Below are positions 1 through 7,777 of a stretch of DNA of 27,612 nucleotides, piece by piece (the first letter of the stretch is position 1; each line of letters begins with the position of its first letter). The DNA comes from Alphaproteobacteria bacterium (GTDB lineage: Bacteria; Pseudomonadota; Alphaproteobacteria; Micavibrionales; CSBR16-224): positions 1-27,612 of the forward strand of contig SBHI01000191.1 of assembly GCA_006226225.1 (NCBI GenBank), read 5' to 3'. A model generated the notes under the pieces. That model saw only the letters and a program-made list of their open reading frames with translations. It was not told where the DNA came from and searched no databases. A program made the position numbers and the translations under genes.

Positions 1-504
1 CTGGTTCTCGGTTTTTTTTGCCCAGTCCCACAGGCTTTCGTTCTTATAGTTCAGAATATAGGGGTCGGCACCGCGATCCAGCAATAAGGAGGCTGTTTGC
101 GGTTTTTGATGATAAACGGCTTCATTGACGGCCGTGTCGCCGTCTTTGTCCTGCGCATTGATATCAATCGCGGTATTGTCCAGAAGCCATGTAATGAAAT
201 CCATGTCACCGCCGGATGCTGCGCGCATCAACAACGTGTACTGATCACTGCCTGTCAATGTGGCATCCGCACCGGATAGAATAAGTTTTTTAACATTGTC
301 GGTTTTGCTGTTTTTATGTGCGACGACAATGGCAGGATAACCGTCGCTGTTGCGCATATTCAGATCAACGCCCAGCTCTTTCCATTTCTCCGCGTCAAAT
401 TCTTCGTCGCCGCGCAGTGCATTCCAGAATTGATCTTCAATACTGATTGTGTTTTCAACAGCCTGGTCGTCTCTGTCGACCTCATATGATCCGCCACGGG
501 GCAT
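1..504 (-). CDS. Ankyrin-repeat protein, 3' end cut by window edge
   Basis: The minus strand is open from an ATG at 504 to the first base of the window, giving 168 codons with no stop. The start is preceded by AAAGGCGG, a plausible ribosome binding site. The visible protein has an acidic N-terminus of about 40 residues and then ankyrin units. Clear signatures are a unit ending LILSGADATL, one reading YTLLMRAASGGDMDFITWLL, and one with DKDGDTAVNEAVYHQKPQTA followed by LLLDRGADP. Ankyrin repeats are protein-interaction scaffolds, so the partner cannot be read from the sequence. There is no signal peptide, so the protein probably starts in the cytoplasm. The gene diverges from mak across 144 bp. 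It is one of three ankyrin genes in the window. The C-terminus and any effector domain lie outside. Confidence 0.85.
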   Translation of the reverse strand, partial: MPRGGSYEVDRDDQAVENTISIEDQFWNALRGDEEFDAEKWKELGVDLNMRNSDGYPAIVVAHKNSKTDNVKKLILSGADATLTGSDQYTLLMRAASGGDMDFITWLLDNTAIDINAQDKDGDTAVNEAVYHQKPQTASLLLDRGADPYILNYKNESLWDWAKKTENQ

Positions 505-583
505 TCTTTTCCGCCTTTAATGCATCATGTAAATAAGGAAATATGTATACCATAATCACATAACATAGTCAAATATTTAGCTC

Positions 584-612
584 TTGCCATAACGGGCGCT
601 TCTTCATAGAAT
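584..612 (+). promoter_or_regulatory. Sigma70-type promoter for mak
   Basis: TTGCCA at 584-589 and TAGAAT at 607-612 are separated by exactly 17 bp. Each matches the -35/-10 consensus at five of six positions. Transcription would start near 619, giving a leader of about 30 nt before the start at 649. No operator-like repeat is visible around it. Confidence 0.6.
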
Positions 613-648
613 AGGCGCAATTTCACTGATCAGCAGGGGTAAAGAGGG

Positions 649-1584
649 ATGGGACAAAGCATGTATATCGGCATTGATCTGGGCGGCACAAAAACGGAAA
701 TCGTGGCACTTGACCGTAAAAACAGCGAAGAGCTGTACAGAAAACGTGTGCAAACGCCTAAGAAAAGCTATGAGACTGTCATTCGCACGATTGCGGATCT
801 AGTGGTCGAGGCTGAAACATATTTAAAGAAAACTGGCACCGTCGGCATCGGTATTCCGGGGGCGATTTCACCGCTGACCCGCAAGGTCAAAAACGCCAAT
901 CTACAGGTTTTGAACGGTAACTCGCTGGAGGAATCTCTGGGCGAAATTCTGCAGCGCGAAGTACGCTGCGCCAATGATGCCAATTGTCTTGCCTTATCAG
1001 AGGCGATTGATGGTGCGGCCGCGGGCTATTCCGTTGTGTTCGGTGCGATTTTAGGAACAGGTTGCGGCGGTGGGCTGGCTTTTAGCAGCAAAGCATGGTC
1101 GGGCAAGAATTTCGTTTGCGGCGAATGGGGGCATAACCCGCTGCCCTGGATGACAAAGGAAGAATATCCCGGACATAAATGCTGGTGCGGTCAAATGGGT
1201 TGTCAGGAATTATACCTGTCGGGTACAGGTTTTGCACTGGATTACGCGATTAAAAACACCAAAGGCAAGGTTGTGACGACAGGGGCGGAGATTATCAAGC
1301 AGATGCATAATGGCGATGCGGCGGCAAAAGACTGTTTTGACCGCTATATCAACCGCCTGTCCCGCGCATTGGCAACCGTGATTAACCTGCTTGATCCTGA
1401 TGCCATCGTGTTGGGCGGCGGTATGAGCAATATTGACGAGATTTACGATCTTGTTCCGCAGCAGCTGCCTGATTACGTCTTTGGCAAAGAAGTCATGACG
1501 CCGATCCTGCGTAACCAGCACGGTGATTCAAGCGGTGTGCGCGGTGCGGCATGGCTGTTCGCCGAGGATAAGGGCTGGAAATAA
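649..1584 (+). CDS. mak: ROK-family fructokinase (Mak-like)
   Basis: This cytoplasmic sugar kinase probably phosphorylates fructose to fructose 6-phosphate with ATP. The N-terminal phosphate loop is IGIDLGGTKTE (residues 7-17). The catalytic Asp is D110 in CANDANC. The ROK zinc site is visible as GEWGHNPLPW (H162) plus CWCGQMGCQE (C178, C180, C185). The sequence resembles E. coli Mak along its whole length, including the C-terminal LDPDAIVLGGGMSN and GDSSGVRGAAW segments, which is why I prefer fructokinase over glucokinase or NagK. The length of 311 aa is normal for the family. Two starts are possible: 649 (AGGGG 9 nt upstream) and 661, which aligns with the E. coli start and has AGAGGG 12 nt upstream. 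It stands alone, convergent with the next gene. Confidence 0.92.
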   Translation: MGQSMYIGIDLGGTKTEIVALDRKNSEELYRKRVQTPKKSYETVIRTIADLVVEAETYLKKTGTVGIGIPGAISPLTRKVKNANLQVLNGNSLEESLGEILQREVRCANDANCLALSEAIDGAAAGYSVVFGAILGTGCGGGLAFSSKAWSGKNFVCGEWGHNPLPWMTKEEYPGHKCWCGQMGCQELYLSGTGFALDYAIKNTKGKVVTTGAEIIKQMHNGDAAAKDCFDRYINRLSRALATVINLLDPDAIVLGGGMSNIDEIYDLVPQQLPDYVFGKEVMTPILRNQHGDSSGVRGAAWLFAEDKGWK

Positions 1585-1612
1585 ACGCCATATCAAAGAA
1601 TACGGAATAAGC

Positions 1613-2683
1613 CTAACGGCGGGGTTTTCTGTTTTTGACCTTGGCGGCCTTGTTGACGGATTTATGCAGGAAGGATAATGCGCCGTTGCGCAGTTTCGAT
1701 TTCAGCCCTTGCGAGATTTTGGTCGTCCAGGGCGTTTTCAATTTAACGTTATCAACGCTGAGCTCCGTTCTGGTGACGGTCAGTTTTCCGTCTTCACCGA
1801 TAACGGATGTCCAGTGACTGAGCGCCAGTTTTTTCGGTGCTGCCGTGACGGCCGCACATTCCGCCCAGAATTCCGTACGGGCTTGCTCATCGGGCTTGTC
1901 ACCGTCTTTGAAGGCGCGCCAGAACAGATTGCGCAGCGGCTGATGCATCTGAAAGGCTTTTTGAAACGGCTTGGCGTTTTTGGCACTGCGGAAGGCATCA
2001 CTGAGCGTAATGGCAAGGGCGGCGCTTTTATCGGCCGTCTTTTTCAAAGCGGCGGCGAATTTTTCTTTTTTGCTGCGGATTTTCTGCGGGTCGGAAGAAT
2101 TATATTTATCATCCGGATCCAGCAGGATTTCGACAACGACAGTTTTTCCGTCCTCATCGGTAATATTGATGACACCGGTATTGCCCTTGCGGTTGATGTC
2201 GCCGGTGCCCTGACCGGTTTCAACCAGAATGTCGCGCAGGGCGCCAGCCAGCTCCGGACGGTCTTCTTCTTTCAGGTAATTCTCGTAAAGCTCAATCCCC
2301 GGATAGATGGCAATGGTAAAGGGAACATCCTTGCCGCCACGGTTGATGGTCAGGGAAGGATCTTCCAGCCAGCCCAGCGGCTGGAGAATACCGGGATTGA
2401 TCAGATCGGTGACATCGGTCGGGCCGATGCGCAGCACAACGCCGTGACTGTCCAGAAACAGCAGATCATGGTGGGAGCCGCGGAAAATTTCGCTGTCATC
2501 AGGCTGCGGCAGACCGAGCCTGTCGAGCATGTTTCGAACCTTTCCGGCATAAGGCTCATCCTTCATATAATCTGTCTGGCGATACCAGCGGCGGATTTCT
2601 TTACCGTCCTTTCGGTCGGTATAGCACCAGCCATAGCTGAAGCCGCCTTCATCAGCGCCTGTGTCATTATGATTTTCGGACAT
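1613..2683 (-). CDS. Hypothetical 356-aa protein, possible divergent kinase-like fold
   Basis: I do not recognise this family with confidence. The 356-aa protein has no signal peptide or membrane segment. A hydrophobic strand pattern, DLLFLDSHGVVLRIGP (residues about 73-88), is followed by VPFTIAIYPGIELYENY (about 120-136). Next come ETGQGTGDINRKGNTGVI and KTVVVEILLDPDD (about 155-193). This order loosely recalls the beta strand, hinge, catalytic loop and metal-binding segment of kinase/phosphotransferase folds, but the canonical HxDxxxxN and DFG motifs are not present, so this is speculation. The C-terminal third is Lys/Arg-rich and ends KNRKPRR. The start at 2683 is preceded by a weak GGGA. 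An equally long frame lies antisense, but its composition looks like a shadow. The gene converges on mak with 28 bp between. Confidence 0.7.
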   Translation of the reverse strand: MSENHNDTGADEGGFSYGWCYTDRKDGKEIRRWYRQTDYMKDEPYAGKVRNMLDRLGLPQPDDSEIFRGSHHDLLFLDSHGVVLRIGPTDVTDLINPGILQPLGWLEDPSLTINRGGKDVPFTIAIYPGIELYENYLKEEDRPELAGALRDILVETGQGTGDINRKGNTGVINITDEDGKTVVVEILLDPDDKYNSSDPQKIRSKKEKFAAALKKTADKSAALAITLSDAFRSAKNAKPFQKAFQMHQPLRNLFWRAFKDGDKPDEQARTEFWAECAAVTAAPKKLALSHWTSVIGEDGKLTVTRTELSVDNVKLKTPWTTKISQGLKSKLRNGALSFLHKSVNKAAKVKNRKPRR

Positions 2684-2711
2684 GTCCCGAGTCTTCTTTT
2701 TTACGCGTTTT

Positions 2712-2727
2712 TATATTACATAATATA
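2712..2727. promoter_or_regulatory. AT-rich perfect palindrome upstream of the 356-aa gene
   Basis: TATATTA-CA-TAATATA is a perfect 7-bp inverted repeat with a 2-bp centre. It lies about 30 bp upstream of the start at 2683, where a -10 element for that minus-strand gene would be expected. It could be an operator or merely an AT-rich promoter. Confidence 0.3.
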
Positions 2728-2762
2728 CATCAAGCGCATTAAAAAGACAAATGAAAACCGTT

Positions 2763-3533
2763 TCAGCCGGGGCGGGTAAAGACAAAATCGCCTTCCGTGG
2801 AAAGCTCCGGCTGATATTGGTAGCCGCCATCGGAAAAGTCTTTTAGTCCTTCAGGTGTTTCGATACGGTTCTGGATAATGTAGCGTGCCATTGCACCGCG
2901 CGCGCGTTTGGCAAACAGGCCGATGACTTTCGGCGTGCCGTTTTTTATTTCCTTGAAATGCGGGGTAATGAAATCTGCCCCCAGCGCCGCAGGTTTGATG
3001 GCTTTGATATATTCATTTGAAGCCAGATTGATGACGGCTTTACCCTGTTGCGCACTGACATCGTCATTAACGGCTTTTGTCAGGGCATCCTGCCAGAAAT
3101 CATACAGGTCTTCGCCTTTCGGATTGGCGAATTTCGTGCCCATCTCAAGGCGGTAGGGCTGCATCAGATCCAGCGGACGCAGCAGCCCGTACAGGCCGGA
3201 TAAAATCCGCAAATGATCTTGCGCATATTCCAGATCGCCTGCGGACAGCGTATCGGCATCCAGCCCGACATAGGTATCGCCGCGAAAGGCATAGGCCGCC
3301 TGTTTCGCATTGTCGGGCGTAAAGCGCGGCTGGAAATTCTGGTAACGCACGTAGTTCAGCTCCGCAAGTTTGTCGGATAAATTCATCAGGCGTTTCAGAT
3401 CGGCACGGCTCAGTTTTTTTGCCAGTGCGACCAGCTCCCCGGTTTGTTTTTGAAAACGCGGCTCGGTAAAGTCTTTGCAAGGGGCGGCGCTGTCAAAATC
3501 AAGTTTCTTGGCGGGTGAAATTAAAACAAGCAT
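2763..3533 (-). CDS. yaaA: YaaA family peroxide-stress protein (DUF328)
   Basis: YaaA proteins bind DNA and limit oxidative damage under peroxide stress by lowering unincorporated intracellular iron. The family hallmark ISPAKKLDF is at the N-terminus, followed by LMNLSDKLAELNYVRYQNF and AYAFRGDTYVGLDADTLS, and near the C-terminus by IGLFAKRARGAMARYI. I place the start at 3533: it gives 256 aa, close to the 258 aa of E. coli YaaA. TAAGGAGA at 3543-3550 lies at a good distance, and the family N-terminus MLVLISP begins exactly there. An upstream in-frame ATG at 3611 falls inside an inverted repeat and adds unrelated residues. The gene diverges from the aminotransferase and is 79 bp upstream of the 356-aa gene on the same strand, so co-transcription is possible. 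Confidence 0.93.
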   Translation of the reverse strand: MLVLISPAKKLDFDSAAPCKDFTEPRFQKQTGELVALAKKLSRADLKRLMNLSDKLAELNYVRYQNFQPRFTPDNAKQAAYAFRGDTYVGLDADTLSAGDLEYAQDHLRILSGLYGLLRPLDLMQPYRLEMGTKFANPKGEDLYDFWQDALTKAVNDDVSAQQGKAVINLASNEYIKAIKPAALGADFITPHFKEIKNGTPKVIGLFAKRARGAMARYIIQNRIETPEGLKDFSDGGYQYQPELSTEGDFVFTRPG

Positions 3534-3581
3534 GATCTGTTGTCTCCTTAAATGCGGTTTTTGGCGCTTGTTGGGCGGATA

Positions 3582-3614
3582 ATGATTGCCCCCAATCATG
3601 CCAAAAGGCATGAT
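3582..3614. promoter_or_regulatory. Two overlapping inverted repeats sharing a middle arm
   Basis: ATGATTG (3582-3588) pairs across CCCC with CAATCAT (3593-3599). The second half of that arm, ATCATGCC (3595-3602), pairs across AAAA with GGCATGAT (3607-3614). Both repeats are perfect and cannot form together because they share ATCAT. They sit between divergent yaaA and the aminotransferase gene. A GATAAT (3578-3583) could be a rightward -10. The element could be a multi-half-site operator or a switchable hairpin at the 5' end of the aminotransferase mRNA. Confidence 0.45.
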
Positions 3615-3658
3615 AAGAGTCGATGTTTTTGTCCGTCCTGTGAAAGGAATACCATGTT

Positions 3659-4915
3659 ATGAAGCTTCACCCTACACCGGAATCCCCGACCCTTGTCATG
3701 CATAATATGGCTTCCCTGCGCGAAACGGCAGGACAGCCTGTGATTAAATTCGGCTTTGGCCAGTCGCCTTTTCCGCCGCCGACGATCGTGATTGAGGCAT
3801 TGCGCGACAATGCCCACCGCCATGATTACACACCTGTTGCGGGTATTCCGGCGTTAAGGCAGGCGGTTGCGGCGCATCACAAACAATTTGACCTGATTGA
3901 CTGCACGGATAAAAACGTTCTGATCAGCGCGGGCTCCAAGGCGCTGCTTTATGCCGCGATGGCGGCTTTTCAAAATGCTGCGGTGATTATTCCTGCACCG
4001 GCATGGGTCTCCTACGGCCCGCAGGCGGAACTGATTGGGCACGAGATTGTACCGCTGCCGCGTATGGCGGGAAAAGATTGGCGGATAATGCCGGATGATT
4101 TGCAGCGGGCGGCGGAGCAATGCAGTGCGGGGCGTGATAAAATTCTGATTTTCAATGCGCCGGGAAATCCTGACGGGATTTGCTATACCGCGGAGGAGTT
4201 GCAGGCACTGGCAGAGGTCGCACGGAAAAACGATATGCTGATTATTTCGGATGAAATCTATGGCCGCCTGCATTTCGATGACGCGCATATCAGTATGGCG
4301 CGCTTCTATCCTGAAAAGACGGTTGTGACCTCCGGCCTGTCGAAATGGGGCGGCGCGGGCGGCTGGCGTCTGGGTACGGCCGTTGTGCCGGAGGGGCTGT
4401 CCGGTTTGCGCGATGCGATGCTGGGTATTTTGTCTGAGATCGTGTCTTGTGCGCCAACGCCGATACAGATGGCGGCGCTGACCGCCTATCAGGACAGTCC
4501 TGAAATGCGGGATGCGTTGGCGCGCCGCCGCAGTATTCTGAAAGCCGTCGGAACACATAGTTACGAGGTGCTGACATCCGCAGGGATAGGGTGCACGAAG
4601 CCGGAAGGAGGCTTTTACTGTTTTGTCGATTTTATGCCGATGCAGGATGTTTTTGCCAAGCGCGGCATCAAGGATTCTTACGGCTTGTGTGAAATCTTGC
4701 TGCAAGAAACAGGTGTGGCGCTGCTGGCCGGACAAGCTTTCGGTATGGCGCCGGACTATTTGTCGGCGCGGCTGGCTTTTGTTGATTTTGACGGGCGTGC
4801 GGCGTTGGACGCTGCCAAGAGTGAAACGGTTGATGCGGCATTCCTGCAGAAATATTGCGGGAAAACCTGTCAGGGACTTGCCGCGATCAAGACATGGCTG
4901 GAAGGCTTGAAATAG
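3659..4915 (+). CDS. PLP-dependent class I/II aminotransferase
   Basis: This fold-type I aminotransferase moves an amino group between an amino acid and a 2-oxo acid in the cytoplasm. Substrate specificity cannot be read. Visible cofactor residues are N170 in NAPGNPDG, D198 and Y201 in SDEIYG, the Schiff-base lysine K229 in SGLSKWGGAGGWRLG, and R237. The N-terminal segment KFGFGQSPFPPP is an unusual version of the glycine-rich stretch of AspC-like enzymes. The length of 418 aa is typical. The start at 3659 follows AAGGA at 3644-3648. An ATG at 3654 opens a two-codon reading frame (ATG TTA TGA) whose stop overlaps the real start, so minimal translational coupling is conceivable. The next gene starts 24 nt after the stop. 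Confidence 0.9.
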   Translation: MKLHPTPESPTLVMHNMASLRETAGQPVIKFGFGQSPFPPPTIVIEALRDNAHRHDYTPVAGIPALRQAVAAHHKQFDLIDCTDKNVLISAGSKALLYAAMAAFQNAAVIIPAPAWVSYGPQAELIGHEIVPLPRMAGKDWRIMPDDLQRAAEQCSAGRDKILIFNAPGNPDGICYTAEELQALAEVARKNDMLIISDEIYGRLHFDDAHISMARFYPEKTVVTSGLSKWGGAGGWRLGTAVVPEGLSGLRDAMLGILSEIVSCAPTPIQMAALTAYQDSPEMRDALARRRSILKAVGTHSYEVLTSAGIGCTKPEGGFYCFVDFMPMQDVFAKRGIKDSYGLCEILLQETGVALLAGQAFGMAPDYLSARLAFVDFDGRAALDAAKSETVDAAFLQKYCGKTCQGLAAIKTWLEGLK

Positions 4916-4938
4916 GAAGGCGGATACGGCTTACCCGT

Positions 4939-7209
4939 ATGGAACAGCACAAACAAAGCAAAAGCCGGACCGCAAAGCCGGGGCTGGCAAGCCAAAGGGC
5001 GAAAAAAACAGGTGACAAAGGTCTTCGTATCAATCTTGAAAACCTGAAAATCAGTCCGCGTTTTGTGCTGTTTATTTTAAGTCTTCTTTATCTGTATGCC
5101 GAGCTGGTCTTTAACCTGCTGATGCTGGATGCGGCGGGCACCAGTATGACAACCCCGCGTGAAATTGACGACATCCAGTTTTTCGGACGGATGACATCGG
5201 CTTTCGGCTTTACGCTGCTGGTGCTGGGGCTGTTTGCAAAAAACGGCTTTGTCCTGAAAACGCCGACCGATTGGCGCGTGGCATGGGCGACGGTTTTCCT
5301 GTGTTCTTTCCCGTTATTCTTGACTTACGGTGATATTATTTTCGGAACAATATTGGGGCGTGGCATCCATGATTCCGCCGTGAATCAGGAAATGCACTGG
5401 TCTTTTGTAACGATGGGCGGCTGCGTCATATTTCTGGCAACGCGCGGCAGTAATGCGGTCTTCACGATTTTCGGGATTGTGATGATGGCTTTTCCGGCGA
5501 TGTTTTCAGGGCAGAAACTGCTGGTGGAACGCTATATCGTTTCCCCGACATCATGGGAACAAAGGCTGGTGGCGCGCCATATGCTGATGGCGCGCAGCAG
5601 TGCCGAGGAATGCATGATTAAACTCGGCACACTGGATCTGTGCCATGTCGCGATCAAGAATGACGATTTGCGCAGTTTAAATGCGGTTTTTGCCACCTAT
5701 ATGGCCTTTGCCTATAAAGAAGTGCTGGCCGAATTGGAGGCGCAGAAAGAAACCGTTCTTTGGAACATGGTGATGAAAAACACCTGGTTCGGGGTGGATG
5801 AGGCCTATACGCGCTATCTCTACAAGATCGAAGACGCGAATAAGGCGGTACAGTTGCAATACGAAAATGTGATGGGGCAGTATGCCAAACGCAAAGCCCG
5901 TTTTATGCAGACGCTCTACAGCCAGTATGCGGAAGCCTCTTCACGTTATTACCGTGCGCTTGATCACCGCAAGGCACAGGAAATTGCTGAAGAGGCCTGG
6001 AAGAAAATAGAGAAAAAGAAAAACGAGGGCTGGGATCAATACCGCCGCGCTGCAGTGAATTACAACACCTCCCTTGATGGTATTGCGCGCGATATAAAAG
6101 CAAAACTGGTGCGTATCTACAATCTGTCACGCTGTTTCGAGGCACATTGCGAGCGCGAAACGCGCAAAACCTATAATCTGCTGTATGTGGAATATGAAGC
6201 CTATGCCAAAGATCTGGAGAAAGCTTGCGGCGGCGACCTTATGGAGCACCCTTGCGCTTTAACGGAAAAAGATATCGCCGCCTATCTTCACAGTCAAAAG
6301 GATCCGGAATTTATTGCGTCAAGCGGGCTGCCGCCTGATCTGGACACGCGCGAGGCTTTTCTGGCGCATGAGAAAATAAAAGCAACGGTTGATGCTGCCA
6401 TCAGGGAGGCCTTTGCGGCGGAGCTGGAAAAACAGAATATCAGCCTGCGGGATGAGAAAATTCCTGCCTTTTTGTCGCAACAGGATGTCGAGAATTATAT
6501 TATGCGCAAAATGCAGGAACGCGCCGATCAAAAATGGGCGGCGCTGGTCGCCGGAAGTCTTGGATTTTACGTGCCGCCGGGGCTAAGTTGGGAAGAGTTC
6601 TTTGCCGTGCTGGATGAAAAACCCGCAATGATCAAATTGCGCAAGCAGGCGGAAAGCATTCCACCACCACCGGAAGTCGAAGCACTGAACCGCGAGCAGT
6701 TTGTGAAAAAATATATCATCCCCGAATACCGTTCGGAGGCGATCAAATATTTTGACGAGATTAAAAAGGAAGGCCCGGAATACGCAAACGGCAAACGCCT
6801 TGCCGATCAGGGCAAAGATTATGTGCGCGCCATGTTTATTCCCTCCATTGCGCTGGGTTTGTCGCTGTTTATTGCGCTTTTGACTGTTGGAAAAAACATG
6901 ATCTTTCTTTGCTCTTATCTCTTTAAATTCTCTTATTTCGCCTTTGGTGGTGAGCCGGAAAAATTCCCGCGGGCGGAAATCGGTTTTTATGCGGTTGCCT
7001 GGGGGATATTTGCACTACTGTTTTCTCTGTTGGTGGTTTTTAGCCACAATGTCTATACCGAAAACGAGACTTATAAGCTCTATTACCAGCGCGTGGCGGA
7101 ACGTGCGAAACCGATTGCCATCGGGCTGGACACGATTGTGCGTATGCAGCCGATTATTTACGGGCAGGGACAGAAGGTTGTCGATTATCTGGGGGGATTA
7201 CGCCGCTAA
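4939..7209 (+). CDS. Large multi-pass membrane protein with central helical domain, unknown function
   Basis: I do not recognise this 756-aa protein. The N-terminal ~30 residues are Lys/Arg-rich. About five membrane segments follow (around residues 42-62, 86-104, 115-137, 155-170 and 175-195). A soluble region of some 440 residues comes next, rich in Glu, Lys, Ala, Tyr and Arg and probably mostly helical or coiled coil. Two more membrane segments lie near the C-terminus (about 655-680 and 705-725). Cys pairs occur in SRCFEAHCE and KACGG...HPCA. The start at 4939 is chosen because the longer frame overlaps the aminotransferase gene. Its AGGAAGG (4915-4921) is about 17 nt away, so initiation looks weak. 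The gene sits 24 nt behind the aminotransferase, suggesting co-transcription. The layout suggests a membrane-anchored scaffold or channel, but that is inference. Confidence 0.8.
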   Translation: MEQHKQSKSRTAKPGLASQRAKKTGDKGLRINLENLKISPRFVLFILSLLYLYAELVFNLLMLDAAGTSMTTPREIDDIQFFGRMTSAFGFTLLVLGLFAKNGFVLKTPTDWRVAWATVFLCSFPLFLTYGDIIFGTILGRGIHDSAVNQEMHWSFVTMGGCVIFLATRGSNAVFTIFGIVMMAFPAMFSGQKLLVERYIVSPTSWEQRLVARHMLMARSSAEECMIKLGTLDLCHVAIKNDDLRSLNAVFATYMAFAYKEVLAELEAQKETVLWNMVMKNTWFGVDEAYTRYLYKIEDANKAVQLQYENVMGQYAKRKARFMQTLYSQYAEASSRYYRALDHRKAQEIAEEAWKKIEKKKNEGWDQYRRAAVNYNTSLDGIARDIKAKLVRIYNLSRCFEAHCERETRKTYNLLYVEYEAYAKDLEKACGGDLMEHPCALTEKDIAAYLHSQKDPEFIASSGLPPDLDTREAFLAHEKIKATVDAAIREAFAAELEKQNISLRDEKIPAFLSQQDVENYIMRKMQERADQKWAALVAGSLGFYVPPGLSWEEFFAVLDEKPAMIKLRKQAESIPPPPEVEALNREQFVKKYIIPEYRSEAIKYFDEIKKEGPEYANGKRLADQGKDYVRAMFIPSIALGLSLFIALLTVGKNMIFLCSYLFKFSYFAFGGEPEKFPRAEIGFYAVAWGIFALLFSLLVVFSHNVYTENETYKLYYQRVAERAKPIAIGLDTIVRMQPIIYGQGQKVVDYLGGLRR

Positions 7210-7265
7210 CGATGATGCGGCGCCTCGCCCTACCGCCTGACGGCGGCAGAGCGGGTGCACAAATA

Positions 7266-7604
7266 TTATTTCTTTGTCTTGGTTGTTTTCTTGGCCACAG
7301 GCTTTTTCGCAGCAGGCTTTTTGGCTGCGGGTTTGGCAGCAGCTTTTTTTACAGCAGGTTTTTTCGCTGCGGCTTTCTTTACGGCAGGCTTTTTTGCCGC
7401 AGGTTTTGCCGCCGCTTTTTTTACGGCAGGTTTCTTGGCGGCGGTTGTCTTCTTTGCAGTAGAGGCTTTGGCGGTTTTGGCTGCGGTTTTTGCAGTTTTT
7501 GTCGCCATCTTTGCAGCAGTTTTCTTAGCCGGAGCAGCTTTCTTTTTTGCCGTCGCGGTTTTGGAAGGCGTCGCCGCCTTCTTGGTCGTCGCTTTTGTGC
7601 TCAT
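7266..7604 (-). CDS. Histone H1-like, lysine/alanine-rich DNA-binding protein
   Basis: The 112-aa product consists almost wholly of Lys, Ala, Pro and Thr. It starts MSTKATTKKAATPSKT and is built from AKKPA/VKKAA units. Residues 57-70 and 81-94 are identical (KKPAVKKAAAKPAA), with KKPAVKKAAA between them. Such proteins resemble the C-terminal tail of eukaryotic histone H1 and bacterial Hc1/AlgP-like proteins. They bind DNA non-specifically and compact the nucleoid or modulate transcription. The start at 7604 follows AGGGGAA at a good distance. In-frame upstream extensions to 7727 cross the promoter and are rejected. Repeat number in such genes often varies by slippage. The gene has its own extended -10 promoter and converges on the membrane-protein gene. 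Confidence 0.88.
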   Translation of the reverse strand: MSTKATTKKAATPSKTATAKKKAAPAKKTAAKMATKTAKTAAKTAKASTAKKTTAAKKPAVKKAAAKPAAKKPAVKKAAAKKPAVKKAAAKPAAKKPAAKKPVAKKTTKTKK

Positions 7605-7674
7605 TTGGATATTCCCCTGAATGTTGCTTTGAAGATGTAGCGGCGGTGCAGAATAACACATGGCTACAGCTTTT

Positions 7675-7683
7675 ATTATAGCA
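7675..7683 (-). promoter_or_regulatory. Extended -10 promoter for the histone H1-like gene
   Basis: On the minus strand the sequence reads TGCTATAAT, a perfect TATAAT with the TG extension. No good -35 hexamer is found 16-18 bp upstream, which fits an extended -10 promoter. Transcription would start near 7667 and give a leader of about 63 nt. Confidence 0.6.
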
Positions 7684-7750
7684 TAATTGCGAATCGAGGA
7701 TATTGCTTTTTTGCAACAGTGCTGCAATATTCCGCATTTTTTCTTGCAGC

Positions 7751-7777
7751 AAAAACGGTGCTTTATTTTCCGTTTTT
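7751..7777 (-). terminator. Putative intrinsic terminator overlapping the mltG stop codon
   Basis: Read on the minus strand, AAAAACGG is followed after 11 nt by CCGTTTTT. This 8-bp stem ends in a run of five T. The mltG stop codon (7763-7765) lies in the loop. The stem is AT-rich, so strength is uncertain. It would separate mltG from the histone-like gene. Confidence 0.4.

Noticed and set aside
1709..2779. Long plus-strand open frame of 356 codons opposite the 356-aa minus-strand gene
   Set aside because: Its translation is Phe/Arg/Gly-biased, has no ribosome binding site and mirrors a frame with more natural protein composition.
3854..4735. Minus-strand frame of 293 codons inside the aminotransferase gene
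   Set aside because: It is the antisense of a confidently assigned enzyme, and its Arg/His/Gln-rich product shows no domain.
7280..7440. Repeated DNA that could be read as a CRISPR-like or intergenic tandem repeat
   Set aside because: The repeats are in frame and encode AKKPA/VKKAA units, with no spacers.
7212..7640. Plus-strand Phe/Ala/Gly-rich frames opposite the histone-like gene
   Set aside because: The low-complexity translation is simply the complement of the Lys/Ala repeat codons.
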